29,445 nucleotides of DNA. It comes from a virus. Positions 1-7,986 of the stretch are shown piece after piece (the first letter of the stretch is position 1; each line of letters starts with the position of its first letter). A program made the position numbers and the translations under genes. The stretch covers positions 1 to 29,445 of the IMG/VR virus record IMGVR_UViG_3300032296_000933, one strand, 5' to 3'. The notes under the pieces were generated by a model. It had not been told where the DNA came from, made no database searches, and was given only the letters and a program-made list of their open reading frames with translations.

Positions 1-123
1 AGCGACCACCATCAGTAACAAGAATACTACCATTGACAGCATCGTCAACATCAGTGCTAATGGATAGCGTAGTAATTCTTTCATTTGTGTCAATAACCGA
101 TGGAATAACCGCAAATAATTTTA
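1..123. repeat. Terminal direct repeat, left copy
   Basis: These 123 bases are identical, base for base, to 29323-29445. A gene reads in frame through the join, so the repeat most likely marks the closure of a circular assembly or a terminally redundant phage genome. It lies inside the coding sequence of the junction gene, which argues against a conventional long terminal repeat with its own function. Confidence 0.97.
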
Positions 124-241
124 GTGTAATCTCATTTTGTAAGATTAACAGATAGTCCGTAAAGGAAGGTAAAAGCAAAACCCCTTCCTCTAATGAAAGA
201 AGAAGGGTTTGCGAGGCGGTATTAGTCTGTAAGTAATTCAC
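1..241 (-). CDS. Junction gene, N-terminal part (conserved beta-rich virion-module protein), continues at 29445-29159
   Basis: On the closed circle this is a 134-residue protein running from a GTG at 241 through base 1 to a TAA at 29159-29161. It begins MNYLQTNTASQTLLLSLEEG and contains YNYIIYGQNSSTNLDP. There is no ATG anywhere in the frame, and an in-frame TAG lies just two codons upstream, so the GTG is the start. Small beta-rich proteins opening with YLQTNTASQ are, from memory, common in structural modules of Bacteroidota siphophages, where they are usually unnamed; a neck or virion accessory role is inference. It sits between the tail tube gene and the portal gene, whose start it overlaps. 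A promoter-like element lies directly upstream. The window ends cut it into two partial pieces. Confidence 0.85.
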   Translation of the reverse strand, partial: MNYLQTNTASQTLLLSLEEGVLLLPSFTDYLLILQNEITLKLFAVIPSVIDTNERITTLSISTDVDDAVNGSILVTDGGR

Positions 242-247
242 TACCTA

Positions 248-277
248 CAAATATAAATTAAATAGTTGGGGATACAA
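248..277 (-). promoter_or_regulatory. Bacteroidota-type promoter-like element upstream of the junction gene
   Basis: Read on the minus strand there is TTG (277-275), exactly 19 bases, then TATATTTG (255-248), the consensus for the Bacteroidota primary sigma factor. The TTG lies in the last codons of the tail tube gene. The start codon of the junction gene is only six bases after the -7 box, so a transcript from here would be almost leaderless. It may be functional or a chance match inside the operon. Confidence 0.5.
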
Positions 278-803
278 CAGTGATAGAGGCAAAGTTATCG
301 AAAGGAGTACTTGTGAAAGATTCCAAACGATAAGCCTTGTGCGCCTCTTCTGCGGTGAAAGTAATGGTGTAACCATTCAAGTCACCTTTGGCAGTACCAG
401 TTGATGTAGTCATAGCGGTAACTTCTGCACCATCCATTCTACCAACCATCCAAATGTTGTTGTTGTTATCTTGAACAAAAACAATAAGACGATTTTTAGC
501 AACCAATTCCAATTGCTTTCTACGTGCAGCACTCAAAGCAAAGAAGGTAGCAGCAACTGTTTGCGTGTAGAATATTGTGCCATTCTCAACGCTTGACGCA
601 ACTTCCTCATTGAAGCTACCAGTGTGCTTAGGGCAAGTATATTTGTAGATGGATGCGGTAGGCAATCCATCAACTTCTTCACTGGATGCATCAATAGTTA
701 CACCACTCAAAAAGTCTTGATGTTGTTGCAAGTAAATTGCTTTGATACCACCAATGGTATCTTTGCAATCAAGTGTAAATCCTGCGGTTAATTCACAAGC
801 CAT
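258..803 (-). CDS. Putative major tail tube protein
   Basis: 181 residues, directly downstream of the major capsid gene. The sequence opens with MACELTAGFTLDCKDTIGG and is beta-rich. It has a central stretch with KNRLIVFVQDNNNNIW and a Gly/Thr-rich segment ending in LNGYTITFTAEE, the pattern of small all-beta tail tube or major tail proteins that I recall next to capsid genes in Bacteroidota siphophages. Expected role: self-assembly into the hollow tail tube around the tape measure. No catalytic motifs, membrane segments or signal peptide are visible. A hairpin just upstream (831-863) may set the ratio of capsid to tube mRNA. A second virion structural role, such as a head decoration protein, is possible. 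Confidence 0.6.
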   Translation of the reverse strand: MACELTAGFTLDCKDTIGGIKAIYLQQHQDFLSGVTIDASSEEVDGLPTASIYKYTCPKHTGSFNEEVASSVENGTIFYTQTVAATFFALSAARRKQLELVAKNRLIVFVQDNNNNIWMVGRMDGAEVTAMTTSTGTAKGDLNGYTITFTAEEAHKAYRLESFTSTPFDNFASITVVSPTI

Positions 804-830
804 ATTTTTATTTTTTTAGTTAGTTAAAAT

Positions 831-863
831 AAAGGGAAGGCAGAGTTAACCACCTTCCCCTTT
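831..863 (-). terminator. Hairpin between capsid and tube genes, possible partial terminator
   Basis: A ten-pair stem with one bulge (831-840 pairing with 853-863, loop about 12 bases) lies right after the capsid stop codon. On the minus strand it is followed by TTTATTTT, a weak U-tract. It probably acts as a leaky terminator or mRNA-stabilising 3' end for the capsid message. Confidence 0.55.
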
Positions 864-877
864 ACTTGTGGTTAATA

Positions 878-1801
878 TTAGTTGTGACCGATTACGCAGT
901 CAGTCAACACTCCAACTTGAACACCTACACGGTAGCGCATTGCCATACGTACGTTATCGGATGCGTCAGTCAAAGACATATCTACAACCTTAACTTCTGC
1001 AAAGTCGCTATTAGCGTCAACACCTACAAACAAGTTAGATGGTTGAGCAGCTACGATTGTTCCAGTTGACATTCCGGGACAAACATAAATGTCATATCCG
1101 TTGAATTGCAAGTTGAAGCTATCAGCAGCTTGATACATTTGCATATAACCCAAAGCAGTGATGGCTTGGCGATAGAACTGAGCAGTAGCACGGTTCATAT
1201 ACAATTTGGTTTCAGGTGAACCAATCAAGGCAGCAGGCAACGCATTGATAACAGCATTCAAGTTAGCGATAACAGTTGATGCGCTCAAAGTAGCAGCCCA
1301 AGTTTGGTCAGCAGAACCGCTCAATCCAGCCTTCAATTTCTTTTCAAATCCATCGAATGCATCATAAGTACCTAAGGTATCACCTTGCCAAATAGTATAT
1401 TCGATAGTCTCACCAACTTTTGCAGCAGCATAACCGATTAAGAAATCAGCAAAGTTAGAAGGAACAACATCGTTGATGAATCCGCGACCTGTTTGAGCAG
1501 CTTCAAAATCACGTGCGAACTCACTCTTGCACAATTCCAAGTTAGTCTTTAAATCACTTACTTCCAAAACTGCTTGATCCAAATTTAATTCACCAGCTTG
1601 TGAGAAATCGCAAGCAGTTCCATCTTGAACCAAAGATGCAGCGTTTGACAATTTTTTCAAAACTGCCTTGTACTTAACACCTTCTTTAAGAGTTACATAA
1701 TTTTTAGCCAAAGTGTCTCCTGACAAAATAGCTGCGTTGATGTAAGGCAACGCTAATTCACCTGCGTAGGTTGAACTGTTGATGGTCAATGATGATGCCA
1801 T
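878..1801 (-). CDS. Major capsid protein (HK97-fold type)
   Basis: 307 residues, a typical size for a small HK97-type capsid subunit in Bacteroidota phages. It follows the scaffold-like gene and the prohead protease in transcription order, the usual maturation module. Toward the C-terminus it has NLFVGVDANSDFAEVKVVDM and then NVRMAMRYRVGVQVGVLTD, the C-terminal pattern I associate with these capsid proteins (a surface beta strand followed by the final P-domain strands). The central part has an alpha-helical spine-like segment with KLYMNRATAQFYRQAI. There is no separate N-terminal scaffolding domain; that role seems to fall to the gene at 1823-2413. The leader is T/A-rich with no clear Shine-Dalgarno sequence. 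Confidence 0.85.
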   Translation of the reverse strand: MASSLTINSSTYAGELALPYINAAILSGDTLAKNYVTLKEGVKYKAVLKKLSNAASLVQDGTACDFSQAGELNLDQAVLEVSDLKTNLELCKSEFARDFEAAQTGRGFINDVVPSNFADFLIGYAAAKVGETIEYTIWQGDTLGTYDAFDGFEKKLKAGLSGSADQTWAATLSASTVIANLNAVINALPAALIGSPETKLYMNRATAQFYRQAITALGYMQMYQAADSFNLQFNGYDIYVCPGMSTGTIVAAQPSNLFVGVDANSDFAEVKVVDMSLTDASDNVRMAMRYRVGVQVGVLTDCVIGHN

Positions 1802-1822
1802 TTTTTTTCTTTTTTATTTTGA

Positions 1823-2413
1823 TTATTTATATTTATTCATTACTGCAAACACTCTATTCTTGACATCCATTTTAGCCAAGTCCATAGGTGCGCTATTTTG
1901 TGCAACTGCAACAGACTTTTTAACTGAATCAACAGCAGGTTGCTTTGACATCTTTTCGATGGTTGCAGAAAGAGTTTCTTTCTCAGCGTTCAATGTTGCA
2001 ATCTTAGCTTCAAACGCTTCAACCAAAGAGTTGATTGTTGACTCGAATTCTTCACGACTTACTCCATCAAATGCAGCTTGTTTTTCTTCTTCGATTTCAA
2101 TCTCTACCTTTGGTTCTTCTTCAACTGGCTCTTTAATCTCAGCGATAACTCCACCGCTTACCACGATTACTTTGCCCTCAGCAGTTGTGTGTTCTCCATC
2201 GGGAGCAGGAACGGGATTGCCATCGGCATCCATTACGAATAGTTCGCTACCAACTTTGAATTCAGCATCGGGTGAATACACCTCAGTGCCATCGGCAAGA
2301 ATGGCCATTGCCATCTGTTGCTCTTTTTTGATTTCGCCATCCGCAGAAAGTTGAATGCCAAATGCCTTCAATCTATCAGCGTACTTTGAAACAATCTCTG
2401 TGACTTTGTTCAT
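1823..2413 (-). CDS. Putative capsid scaffolding protein
   Basis: 196 residues between protease and capsid genes, where scaffolds usually lie. The N-terminal third has a small beta domain (MAMAILADGTEVYSPDAEF and LFVMDADGNPVPAPDGEHTT). A strongly acidic linker of E/V/P repeats (about residues 94-111) follows, then a predicted coiled coil (about 120-165: EEFESTINSLVEAFEAKIATL and onward). The C-terminus is basic. This build (acidic, helical, basic tail that can bind capsid) is that of internal scaffolds cleared by the protease. The assignment rests on position and composition; no family signature is certain. Confidence 0.65.
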   Translation of the reverse strand: MNKVTEIVSKYADRLKAFGIQLSADGEIKKEQQMAMAILADGTEVYSPDAEFKVGSELFVMDADGNPVPAPDGEHTTAEGKVIVVSGGVIAEIKEPVEEEPKVEIEIEEEKQAAFDGVSREEFESTINSLVEAFEAKIATLNAEKETLSATIEKMSKQPAVDSVKKSVAVAQNSAPMDLAKMDVKNRVFAVMNKYK

Positions 2414-2511
2414 ATCTACTTTTTTGTTTTTCTACCTATTAGTAGCAAAACCCCTATTTTTGTTCCCGCATAGTTTTTGTTTAGGTTCGTTTGTTTAGTT
2501 GTTACAACAAG

Positions 2512-2540
2512 AAAGGCCCCCAAACGTGGAGGCCTTTTTT
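2512..2540. terminator. Bidirectional-looking hairpin terminator before the scaffold/capsid genes
   Basis: The stem AAAGGCC (2512-2518) pairs with GGCCTTT (2531-2537), with one mismatch and two further GC pairs below a six-base loop. On the plus strand it ends in six Ts. On the minus strand, the coding direction here, it ends in TTTCTTG, a weaker tract. It lies in the 205-base gap between protease (2619) and scaffold (2413). This separates the tail/protease message from the scaffold/capsid message, so a separate promoter near 2414-2500 is expected; no consensus promoter is visible there. Confidence 0.7.
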
Positions 2541-2618
2541 GTCGGGTAAACAATACACCTGCACCGGTGTAATGAAAAACATCCAAAGTGTGCATCGTTG
2601 AGAGGCAATGGATGTGTA

Positions 2619-3215
2619 TTACATTCCAGTCAACTCTTTTTCGAGTTCCTTCATTATCTTTTCGATTTCTTGTTGTGTCATATACTCGTCACTTATCTCA
2701 GTGAAGAATCCTTCAAGTGAAAAGCCTTTTACATCGCCTTGTTTTATTGATGCCCATACTTCGTCATTGTCAATCTTCATACCGATACACCAAGTACCTT
2801 CCGGAAAGGAGAAACCAAAGTTTTGGCTCTTATCATATTGCCCTTCTGTTATCCAAGACTCCACAACCGTGCATCCTGCAACTGGTATCTCGTGTTCTAA
2901 ATTGGAGTTGTGGTGCATATTGCGTTTAAGATATTCTTGTGCTATCTTATTGATTGTCTCCTTTGAATATTTGCAGTAGTATTCTCTACCTACGGCATCA
3001 ACTCGGTATATCAATTGTTCTGGAATCATCACCGCACCATACACCATCTTGCGCTCACCTTCTTCAACCGCAGCCTGTTGGACTTTGCGAGTCTTTGACA
3101 ATGCTACAAAATCTACTTCAATAGCAGGATTTTCAACAAGGCTCATTGCGTGAACACCAAGATATCCACTATCATCAATGGTGTACTCAATAACTTTTAC
3201 TTCTTCTTCTTTCAT
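2619..3215 (-). CDS. Prohead maturation protease, XkdF-like serine peptidase
   Basis: 198 residues. It resembles the XkdF phage protease family: an N-terminal segment about VENPAIEVDFVALS, then conserved elements around HHNSNLEHEIPVAG (101-114), VVESWITEG (118-125), FPEGTWCIGMKI (138-148) and a GFSLEG motif (164-169) near the C-terminus. These proteins cleave scaffold and capsid during head maturation. The probable catalytic His and Ser lie in the HH and GFS motifs, respectively; that assignment is from family knowledge and is not proved here. It is the first gene after the tape measure gene, one base from its stop, and it is followed by a hairpin and the scaffold gene, fitting a protease-scaffold-capsid module. 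Confidence 0.8.
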   Translation of the reverse strand: MKEEEVKVIEYTIDDSGYLGVHAMSLVENPAIEVDFVALSKTRKVQQAAVEEGERKMVYGAVMIPEQLIYRVDAVGREYYCKYSKETINKIAQEYLKRNMHHNSNLEHEIPVAGCTVVESWITEGQYDKSQNFGFSFPEGTWCIGMKIDNDEVWASIKQGDVKGFSLEGFFTEISDEYMTQQEIEKIMKELEKELTGM

Positions 3216-3216
3216 T

Positions 3217-4800
3217 TTATTTAATTAATTTTGATTGGTCTAAAATCTTCTGTTGTGCATCTTGTGCGCTGGTTACATTAGTAGCTAAAACGTAGGTTTG
3301 TAACGGTTGTGCTTTCGTTTGTCCATTGTTTAAAAAGGAAAGGTCAAGTGCAGGTGCAGATGTAGAACCTCCACCGCCTCCACCCATTGCACCACCCATA
3401 CTTGTAGTTGATGAAGATGCAGTTGCGGTTGTACCTGGATTAAATTTCATTGCTGAAATCTTTGCGACATTCGCAGCACCTGCAACAGCAGCAGCAGCAG
3501 CAGCTATAAAACGTGCAGGGCCAATCAAAGTTGGGTCAGCTAAAACTGATTGCACTGATTGTACTGCGCTCATTCCTGCTTGTGCTAATTGTAAAGATTT
3601 GTTGACTTTAAAAGATTGCTTTGCATTTAATACACCATTTGCAGTTAACGCATCCGCTAATGAGCCTATTGCACCCAATGATGTTTGCGCCAACATATAG
3701 CGATGTTGATACAAACTATCTTCAATTGCTTTCTTATTTTCTGCGCTTTGATATTCAACAAGTTCTTCATCAGTTGCAAATTGAATGGTTGAACGTAAGT
3801 TATCAGTTTTTATTTTTATATCTTCTTTGTCTGCTGTTTTTTTAATGTCTTTTGATGCAGTAAAATATTTTGATTCAACCCCTAATCTTTGTGCATTATA
3901 CGCATTTTCCAATTGTAATAAAAGTTCTTTGTCTCCGTACGCAAGTTTTTTCTTTTGCTCATATTCTAATTCAAGTTGACGAAGTTCTTTTTCACGATTG
4001 CTTAAAAAGTTTTGATAACGCTTTTCATTTTCAGTTTTAATAAAGTCGGTTAATGACTTTTGGTCATCCTTAATCTTTTGAATTCTTTGCGCCTCTTTCT
4101 CTGCTGCCTCTTTCGCTAACTTTTCTTTTTGTTCTTCAACTTCTTTGGCCTTTTTAAGTTCCTCATCTTTTAGCTTTTTATTTTCCTCTGCTCTTTTCTT
4201 ATCATTCTCCGCACGTTCCGCAGCTTTGGAATCGGTTAACCCTATCCAGTCCATAAAATCTACAAGACCTTGTGTAACTGAATCAATAGTTGTTTTGAGA
4301 AATCCAAACATTTTACCAACCAATCCACCTGCCTCTGTTAATGCTTCAAAATTGGATATGATTAAAGCAATAATTCCACCTATTAAAAAGATTGGATTGG
4401 TCAACAATGCTTTACCCAAATCCATCATCGTGCTTCCAAATCCTTTGGCCGCTTTTGATAGGTCTCCAAATTTAAAATCTTTAATCGCACTGGTTACTCC
4501 TTGCAATCCAGTTTGTGCTGCGCCAAAATCAAGTGATAAGATAGATGAGCCAATCATCCCAAAGGAGTTATTCAACCTCTCCAATGGATCACCTGCTAAT
4601 GTATTAACCGACTTACTTAAATCACCAACTTTATCAGTCAGTTCTCCGAGTTGCCTTTGCACTTTGTTGTATTCCGCAGTGCCTTCTGGAAGTCTTGCAA
4701 GTTCTTCCCTCAATTGACGCATCTGCGCCCTTAATGATTGCGTTTTTTCGGTTGCGTTGCCTTGTAATTCGAATTCTAAAACTACCTTATTGTCAGCCAT
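3217..4800 (-). CDS. Tail tape measure protein
   Basis: 527 residues, short for a tape measure; at about 1.5 angstrom per residue it predicts a tail of roughly 80 nm. The N-terminus has a coiled coil (SLRAQMRQLREELARLPEGT) of the type found at the start of Bacteroidota phage tape measures. Hydrophobic segments follow at about 125-165 (LLTNPIFLIGGIIALIISNF). A long charged coiled coil (about 195-320) comes next, then an Ala-rich helix (PARFIAAAAAAVAGAANVAK), a Gly/Ser-rich linker and the ending QTYVLATNVTSAQDAQQKIL. The first codons overlap the small membrane protein upstream by 8 bases. Unusually, the tail assembly chaperone gene is about 8 kb upstream and not adjacent. Confidence 0.85.
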   Translation of the reverse strand: MADNKVVLEFELQGNATEKTQSLRAQMRQLREELARLPEGTAEYNKVQRQLGELTDKVGDLSKSVNTLAGDPLERLNNSFGMIGSSILSLDFGAAQTGLQGVTSAIKDFKFGDLSKAAKGFGSTMMDLGKALLTNPIFLIGGIIALIISNFEALTEAGGLVGKMFGFLKTTIDSVTQGLVDFMDWIGLTDSKAAERAENDKKRAEENKKLKDEELKKAKEVEEQKEKLAKEAAEKEAQRIQKIKDDQKSLTDFIKTENEKRYQNFLSNREKELRQLELEYEQKKKLAYGDKELLLQLENAYNAQRLGVESKYFTASKDIKKTADKEDIKIKTDNLRSTIQFATDEELVEYQSAENKKAIEDSLYQHRYMLAQTSLGAIGSLADALTANGVLNAKQSFKVNKSLQLAQAGMSAVQSVQSVLADPTLIGPARFIAAAAAAVAGAANVAKISAMKFNPGTTATASSSTTSMGGAMGGGGGGSTSAPALDLSFLNNGQTKAQPLQTYVLATNVTSAQDAQQKILDQSKLIK

Positions 4801-4975
4801 TGAAAATCATTTTAATTAAATAAATAGTACCTATAAGTAAAGTAGCAACAACGCTTAAATTGATGCCTTTCGTGAGCCAATTTGGTAGCTTATTTTCGCT
4901 TGATGGATGGGTTGACTTGATGCCCATCTTTTGCATCTCGCATATGTTCTTAAATGTCTGCTGTGGATTATTCAT
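4793..4975 (-). CDS. Small single-pass membrane protein in the tail module
   Basis: 60 residues. The N-terminal half is polar (MNNPQQTFKNICEMQKMG) and the C-terminal half holds one hydrophobic helix (INLSVVATLLIGTIYLIKMI). It overlaps the preceding tail gene by 8 bases and the following tape measure gene by 8 bases, so it is translationally coupled to both and is very likely expressed. It is not recognised as a named family. Position next to the tape measure might suggest a role in tail assembly or DNA entry, but that is only inference. Confidence 0.65.
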   Translation of the reverse strand: MNNPQQTFKNICEMQKMGIKSTHPSSENKLPNWLTKGINLSVVATLLIGTIYLIKMIFNG

Positions 4976-7900
4976 AATGGTATTGATTGTAAATTAATTG
5001 ACCTCCAACAAAGATATTGTCTTGTGGATAGGTATCATTTTTAAGTAATAAACGTGGTGCAAAAGTTAGTCCGCTAATGTCAATGTCAAATTGGAAATTG
5101 CCTGAGAATGTTTCAAGATTTTCACTTACAATGATTGCATCTTTGATGGACAGCACCCCTGCGCTTGTAGCCAAATGAAGGTTGAATTCTACCACTCCAT
5201 TGCCATCAATACCGAGATTGATTTGTCCAACTGTCAACATCAATTTCGCATACCAAACAGAGTCATCTGGCATTGTAATATAGGCACTTGAATTAGTGAG
5301 TGTTATTGGTGTGGTATCATTGGTGAAATCACCGCTACCGTTTAACTGAATTATTCCACTTTGGTATTGACCTGCATACGTGCCACCGCTACCAATGGTC
5401 ACACCTCTATTGATTGCTTTTGCATAAGTGCCACCAACCAAGCTATTAGATACGCTTCGCGTTACTACATTATTTTCACCATAGATAACGCTATTCAATA
5501 CGCTCTTATCAATGTTATTATTTGGAGTTGCAATCAATGTAGTGGCATCGGTCACTTTAACTGGATTAGGTAAAAGCAATTCATTTGAGTTTCCTGCTTT
5601 CAAAGTCTTTTCCTTTCCATCAGGTACTTTCGCAAAGCAATTGCCACCCACCCATAAGTATCCGTAAAAGTTGCAACATGATTCAGTTGCCTCGGCAGGG
5701 TTGCCATCCCCATCCAAAAATGGTACAGTACCATTGGCATTGATAACGCTATCCGGAATAAGTAAGCAATCAGGTTGTGCGCTCACTACTTTGATGAGTT
5801 TCACCTTCACACTATCCTGCATACCAACAACATAGTCGCTGATTTCAAGGATGCGCCAGTATGCATCTTTGATGAATATTTGGTCATTGTATTTGAATTG
5901 ATAAATGTCCGCAAATTCAAGGGCAAAGTATGCTTCAATGATACGTGCATCAGGTGCGTAAATGTCAGCTATATAATCATTCCAATAACGTGCATAAAGT
6001 GTTTTCCAAGGTTGTGATTCGATACGTTGTAAAGAGACCTCTTGTCCAAAGTTCAAATCTTCATCCGCAAGTGTTGGAATGTTACTTGTGTAATGGTTGA
6101 ACAATGGGAAAAATCTTGAAACAAAATTGCCAGTCTCATTATCGTAAATGTCAATCTTTATTTGGTCAGCAGTTTTGTAAAGAATTCTTGCACCAGGTGC
6201 TACATAACTACCTGCATCATTGATGTATTTAGGAATGGCTAAATCAGTGTTGTTAATCAAGGCGCAAGGTGAAGGAAAGAATAATGATTCAACCTTGTAA
6301 TCATTGGTAGCAAAATCATTTTCGGGATCAACCAACTCCAATCTACCATAAATGCGGTCTCCTTGTGAATTGTAGATATTGTTTAAATAGTCATTTGATG
6401 CTTTGTAAGTCCAAAGATTTTTTTTCGCTTGATAGTCAGCAGTTGATGTTATTGTGATATCCTTTGATATGTCCAACTTATTTGACCAGTCCTTTGTTGA
6501 GCCTTCACCAAGATATTCTTGGATGGGTTTTAAGGTGAGCAATTTTGGGTTAACATCATCTGGAATAACAACAAGATTGAACATCTTGAAAAGAGACGAA
6601 ATGAATTCACTGCATTTCATTATCGGTGCATTGACAGCCCAATCAATTGCATTGCCATAGGTCTTGGATGCCTCAATACAAGTAATGTTTGAATTTTCAT
6701 TATATGGTGGACTTCCATAAGTAGACAAATCTTTGAACACTAAAACCCCAGCAGGAACAGATGTTATATCAGCGACCTCGCACCACAACACTAATTCAAC
6801 TGTTGCTCCGACCTCTAAAAAATATGAATCAGTAGTTGTTTCACCCAAACTAACAGCAGCAGCTCTATTTCCAGAGGAACTGAAAATATAGATGTTTGAT
6901 AAAGTTACTGGTGTGATGAATTTGTCACCTATTGGAGTTGTTACTATAAATCCTAATCCAAGATTTGGAATACCTCCAAGTGTTGTATTGATGGATAATA
7001 CCGAATTGATTATGTAGTTACCGCTAAATGGAGCAGTGTAAATGTTAGCACCTGATACGTTTGACCCTGGATCATTAATAACAGTCATCGCAGGAACGGT
7101 GTAACTATAAATAGTTGTACCATCCGCAAGAGTTACAGGTGCAAAATTGCTTCCATCAAATCCTACGTTATCAATCCCACCTTCAACTTTGTAAACAGCT
7201 TGGTCACCATTGCCACCAATCATCACCATTGTGTTCCCTTCACTTGTCCAAGGTATCCACATCTTATCTAATTGGTCAGCTAATGTGGTGCTATTTGCTT
7301 CATTGAATTGGAATCCACTGAGTGTAAAAATCTTATCAAAAATATAACGAGCCAAAACAAATGGAGTCAGTTCAAATGGTTTTACTATCTCCGCTAAGAT
7401 AGCCTCCGATGTATCAAATGGGTTAACGTAAATTGAGCGACCATCCGATAAGCTATTGCCCACCCATTTGTTACCTCTATCCGTTAATCCAAATTGAATA
7501 TCTGTATAAGCAGCAACCGTATCAATTGAGCTGAATGTTACATCAATGGGATAGTCAGTTGTTAATTCACCTGCTATGTAGTTTTTGAAATCAGCATCTC
7601 CAATGGTCTTGAAAAAGTCAACCACATTTCCAAAAAATACAATCTCCAAGTCTGTGACCTCACCATTGGTTGTATATGCAGCTTTAAATTGCACATATCC
7701 GTCAATGATTGGAATGGTATCAACTGTTATTGATGCGTTAATCTTTCGCTTTGGATTGAAGCCACTAAACTGAAAAGTATTTTCTTGTATGAATCCAAAA
7801 ATCTTTGCGTTTGTCTCAGTAAAGGGAATTCTAAAAGTCCTCGAATAGTTACCTCTTGGAGTGAGGTCTTTGATGTCATTAAATGAGTAATTCAATGAGA

Positions 7901-7976
7901 TGTTTTCGTTCTCATATAAGTCCACCAAGTACGGAGTATTGTCCGCTTGGGTGTATAATATTAATGCTGTTTCCAT
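4968..7976 (-). CDS. Large tail tip / baseplate-like protein
   Basis: 1002 residues, the largest protein in the genome. The N-terminus (ALILYTQADNTPYLVDLYEN, then LTPRGNYSRTFRIPFTETN) matches, from memory, a frequent large tail protein of Bacteroidota siphophages encoded beside the tape measure; a distal-tail/baseplate-hub role is likely. The middle (about 480-720) has W- and Y-rich segments such as YARYWNDYIADIYAPDARI. The C-terminal 180 residues differ: a short linker with ESCCNFYGYLWVGGNCF, a Gly/Asn/Val-rich stretch (NSVIYGENNVVTRSVSNSLV) suggesting short beta-helical turns, and a terminal beta domain that could bind receptor. It overlaps the small membrane gene by 8 bases. Confidence 0.7.
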   Translation of the reverse strand: METALILYTQADNTPYLVDLYENENISLNYSFNDIKDLTPRGNYSRTFRIPFTETNAKIFGFIQENTFQFSGFNPKRKINASITVDTIPIIDGYVQFKAAYTTNGEVTDLEIVFFGNVVDFFKTIGDADFKNYIAGELTTDYPIDVTFSSIDTVAAYTDIQFGLTDRGNKWVGNSLSDGRSIYVNPFDTSEAILAEIVKPFELTPFVLARYIFDKIFTLSGFQFNEANSTTLADQLDKMWIPWTSEGNTMVMIGGNGDQAVYKVEGGIDNVGFDGSNFAPVTLADGTTIYSYTVPAMTVINDPGSNVSGANIYTAPFSGNYIINSVLSINTTLGGIPNLGLGFIVTTPIGDKFITPVTLSNIYIFSSSGNRAAAVSLGETTTDSYFLEVGATVELVLWCEVADITSVPAGVLVFKDLSTYGSPPYNENSNITCIEASKTYGNAIDWAVNAPIMKCSEFISSLFKMFNLVVIPDDVNPKLLTLKPIQEYLGEGSTKDWSNKLDISKDITITSTADYQAKKNLWTYKASNDYLNNIYNSQGDRIYGRLELVDPENDFATNDYKVESLFFPSPCALINNTDLAIPKYINDAGSYVAPGARILYKTADQIKIDIYDNETGNFVSRFFPLFNHYTSNIPTLADEDLNFGQEVSLQRIESQPWKTLYARYWNDYIADIYAPDARIIEAYFALEFADIYQFKYNDQIFIKDAYWRILEISDYVVGMQDSVKVKLIKVVSAQPDCLLIPDSVINANGTVPFLDGDGNPAEATESCCNFYGYLWVGGNCFAKVPDGKEKTLKAGNSNELLLPNPVKVTDATTLIATPNNNIDKSVLNSVIYGENNVVTRSVSNSLVGGTYAKAINRGVTIGSGGTYAGQYQSGIIQLNGSGDFTNDTTPITLTNSSAYITMPDDSVWYAKLMLTVGQINLGIDGNGVVEFNLHLATSAGVLSIKDAIIVSENLETFSGNFQFDIDISGLTFAPRLLLKNDTYPQDNIFVGGQLIYNQYHYE

Positions 7977-7986
7977 TTCAATTTAT

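Noticed and set aside
177-211. Stand-alone terminator ending the tail tube transcript
   Set aside because: The hairpin is inside the coding sequence of the junction gene (codons 11-21); kept only as a possible attenuator in a finding.
1779-2354. Plus-strand open frame of 191 codons opposite the scaffold gene
   Set aside because: It mirrors a minus-strand gene with clear family context and composition, has low-complexity Ser/Thr/Phe translation, and lacks a plausible plus-strand operon. The same reasoning removes the other plus-strand frames between 866 and 15144 and between 24236 and 29389.
3478-3510. GCA triplet repeat as a microsatellite
   Set aside because: It encodes the Ala-rich helix near the end of the tape measure protein and is ordinary coding low complexity.
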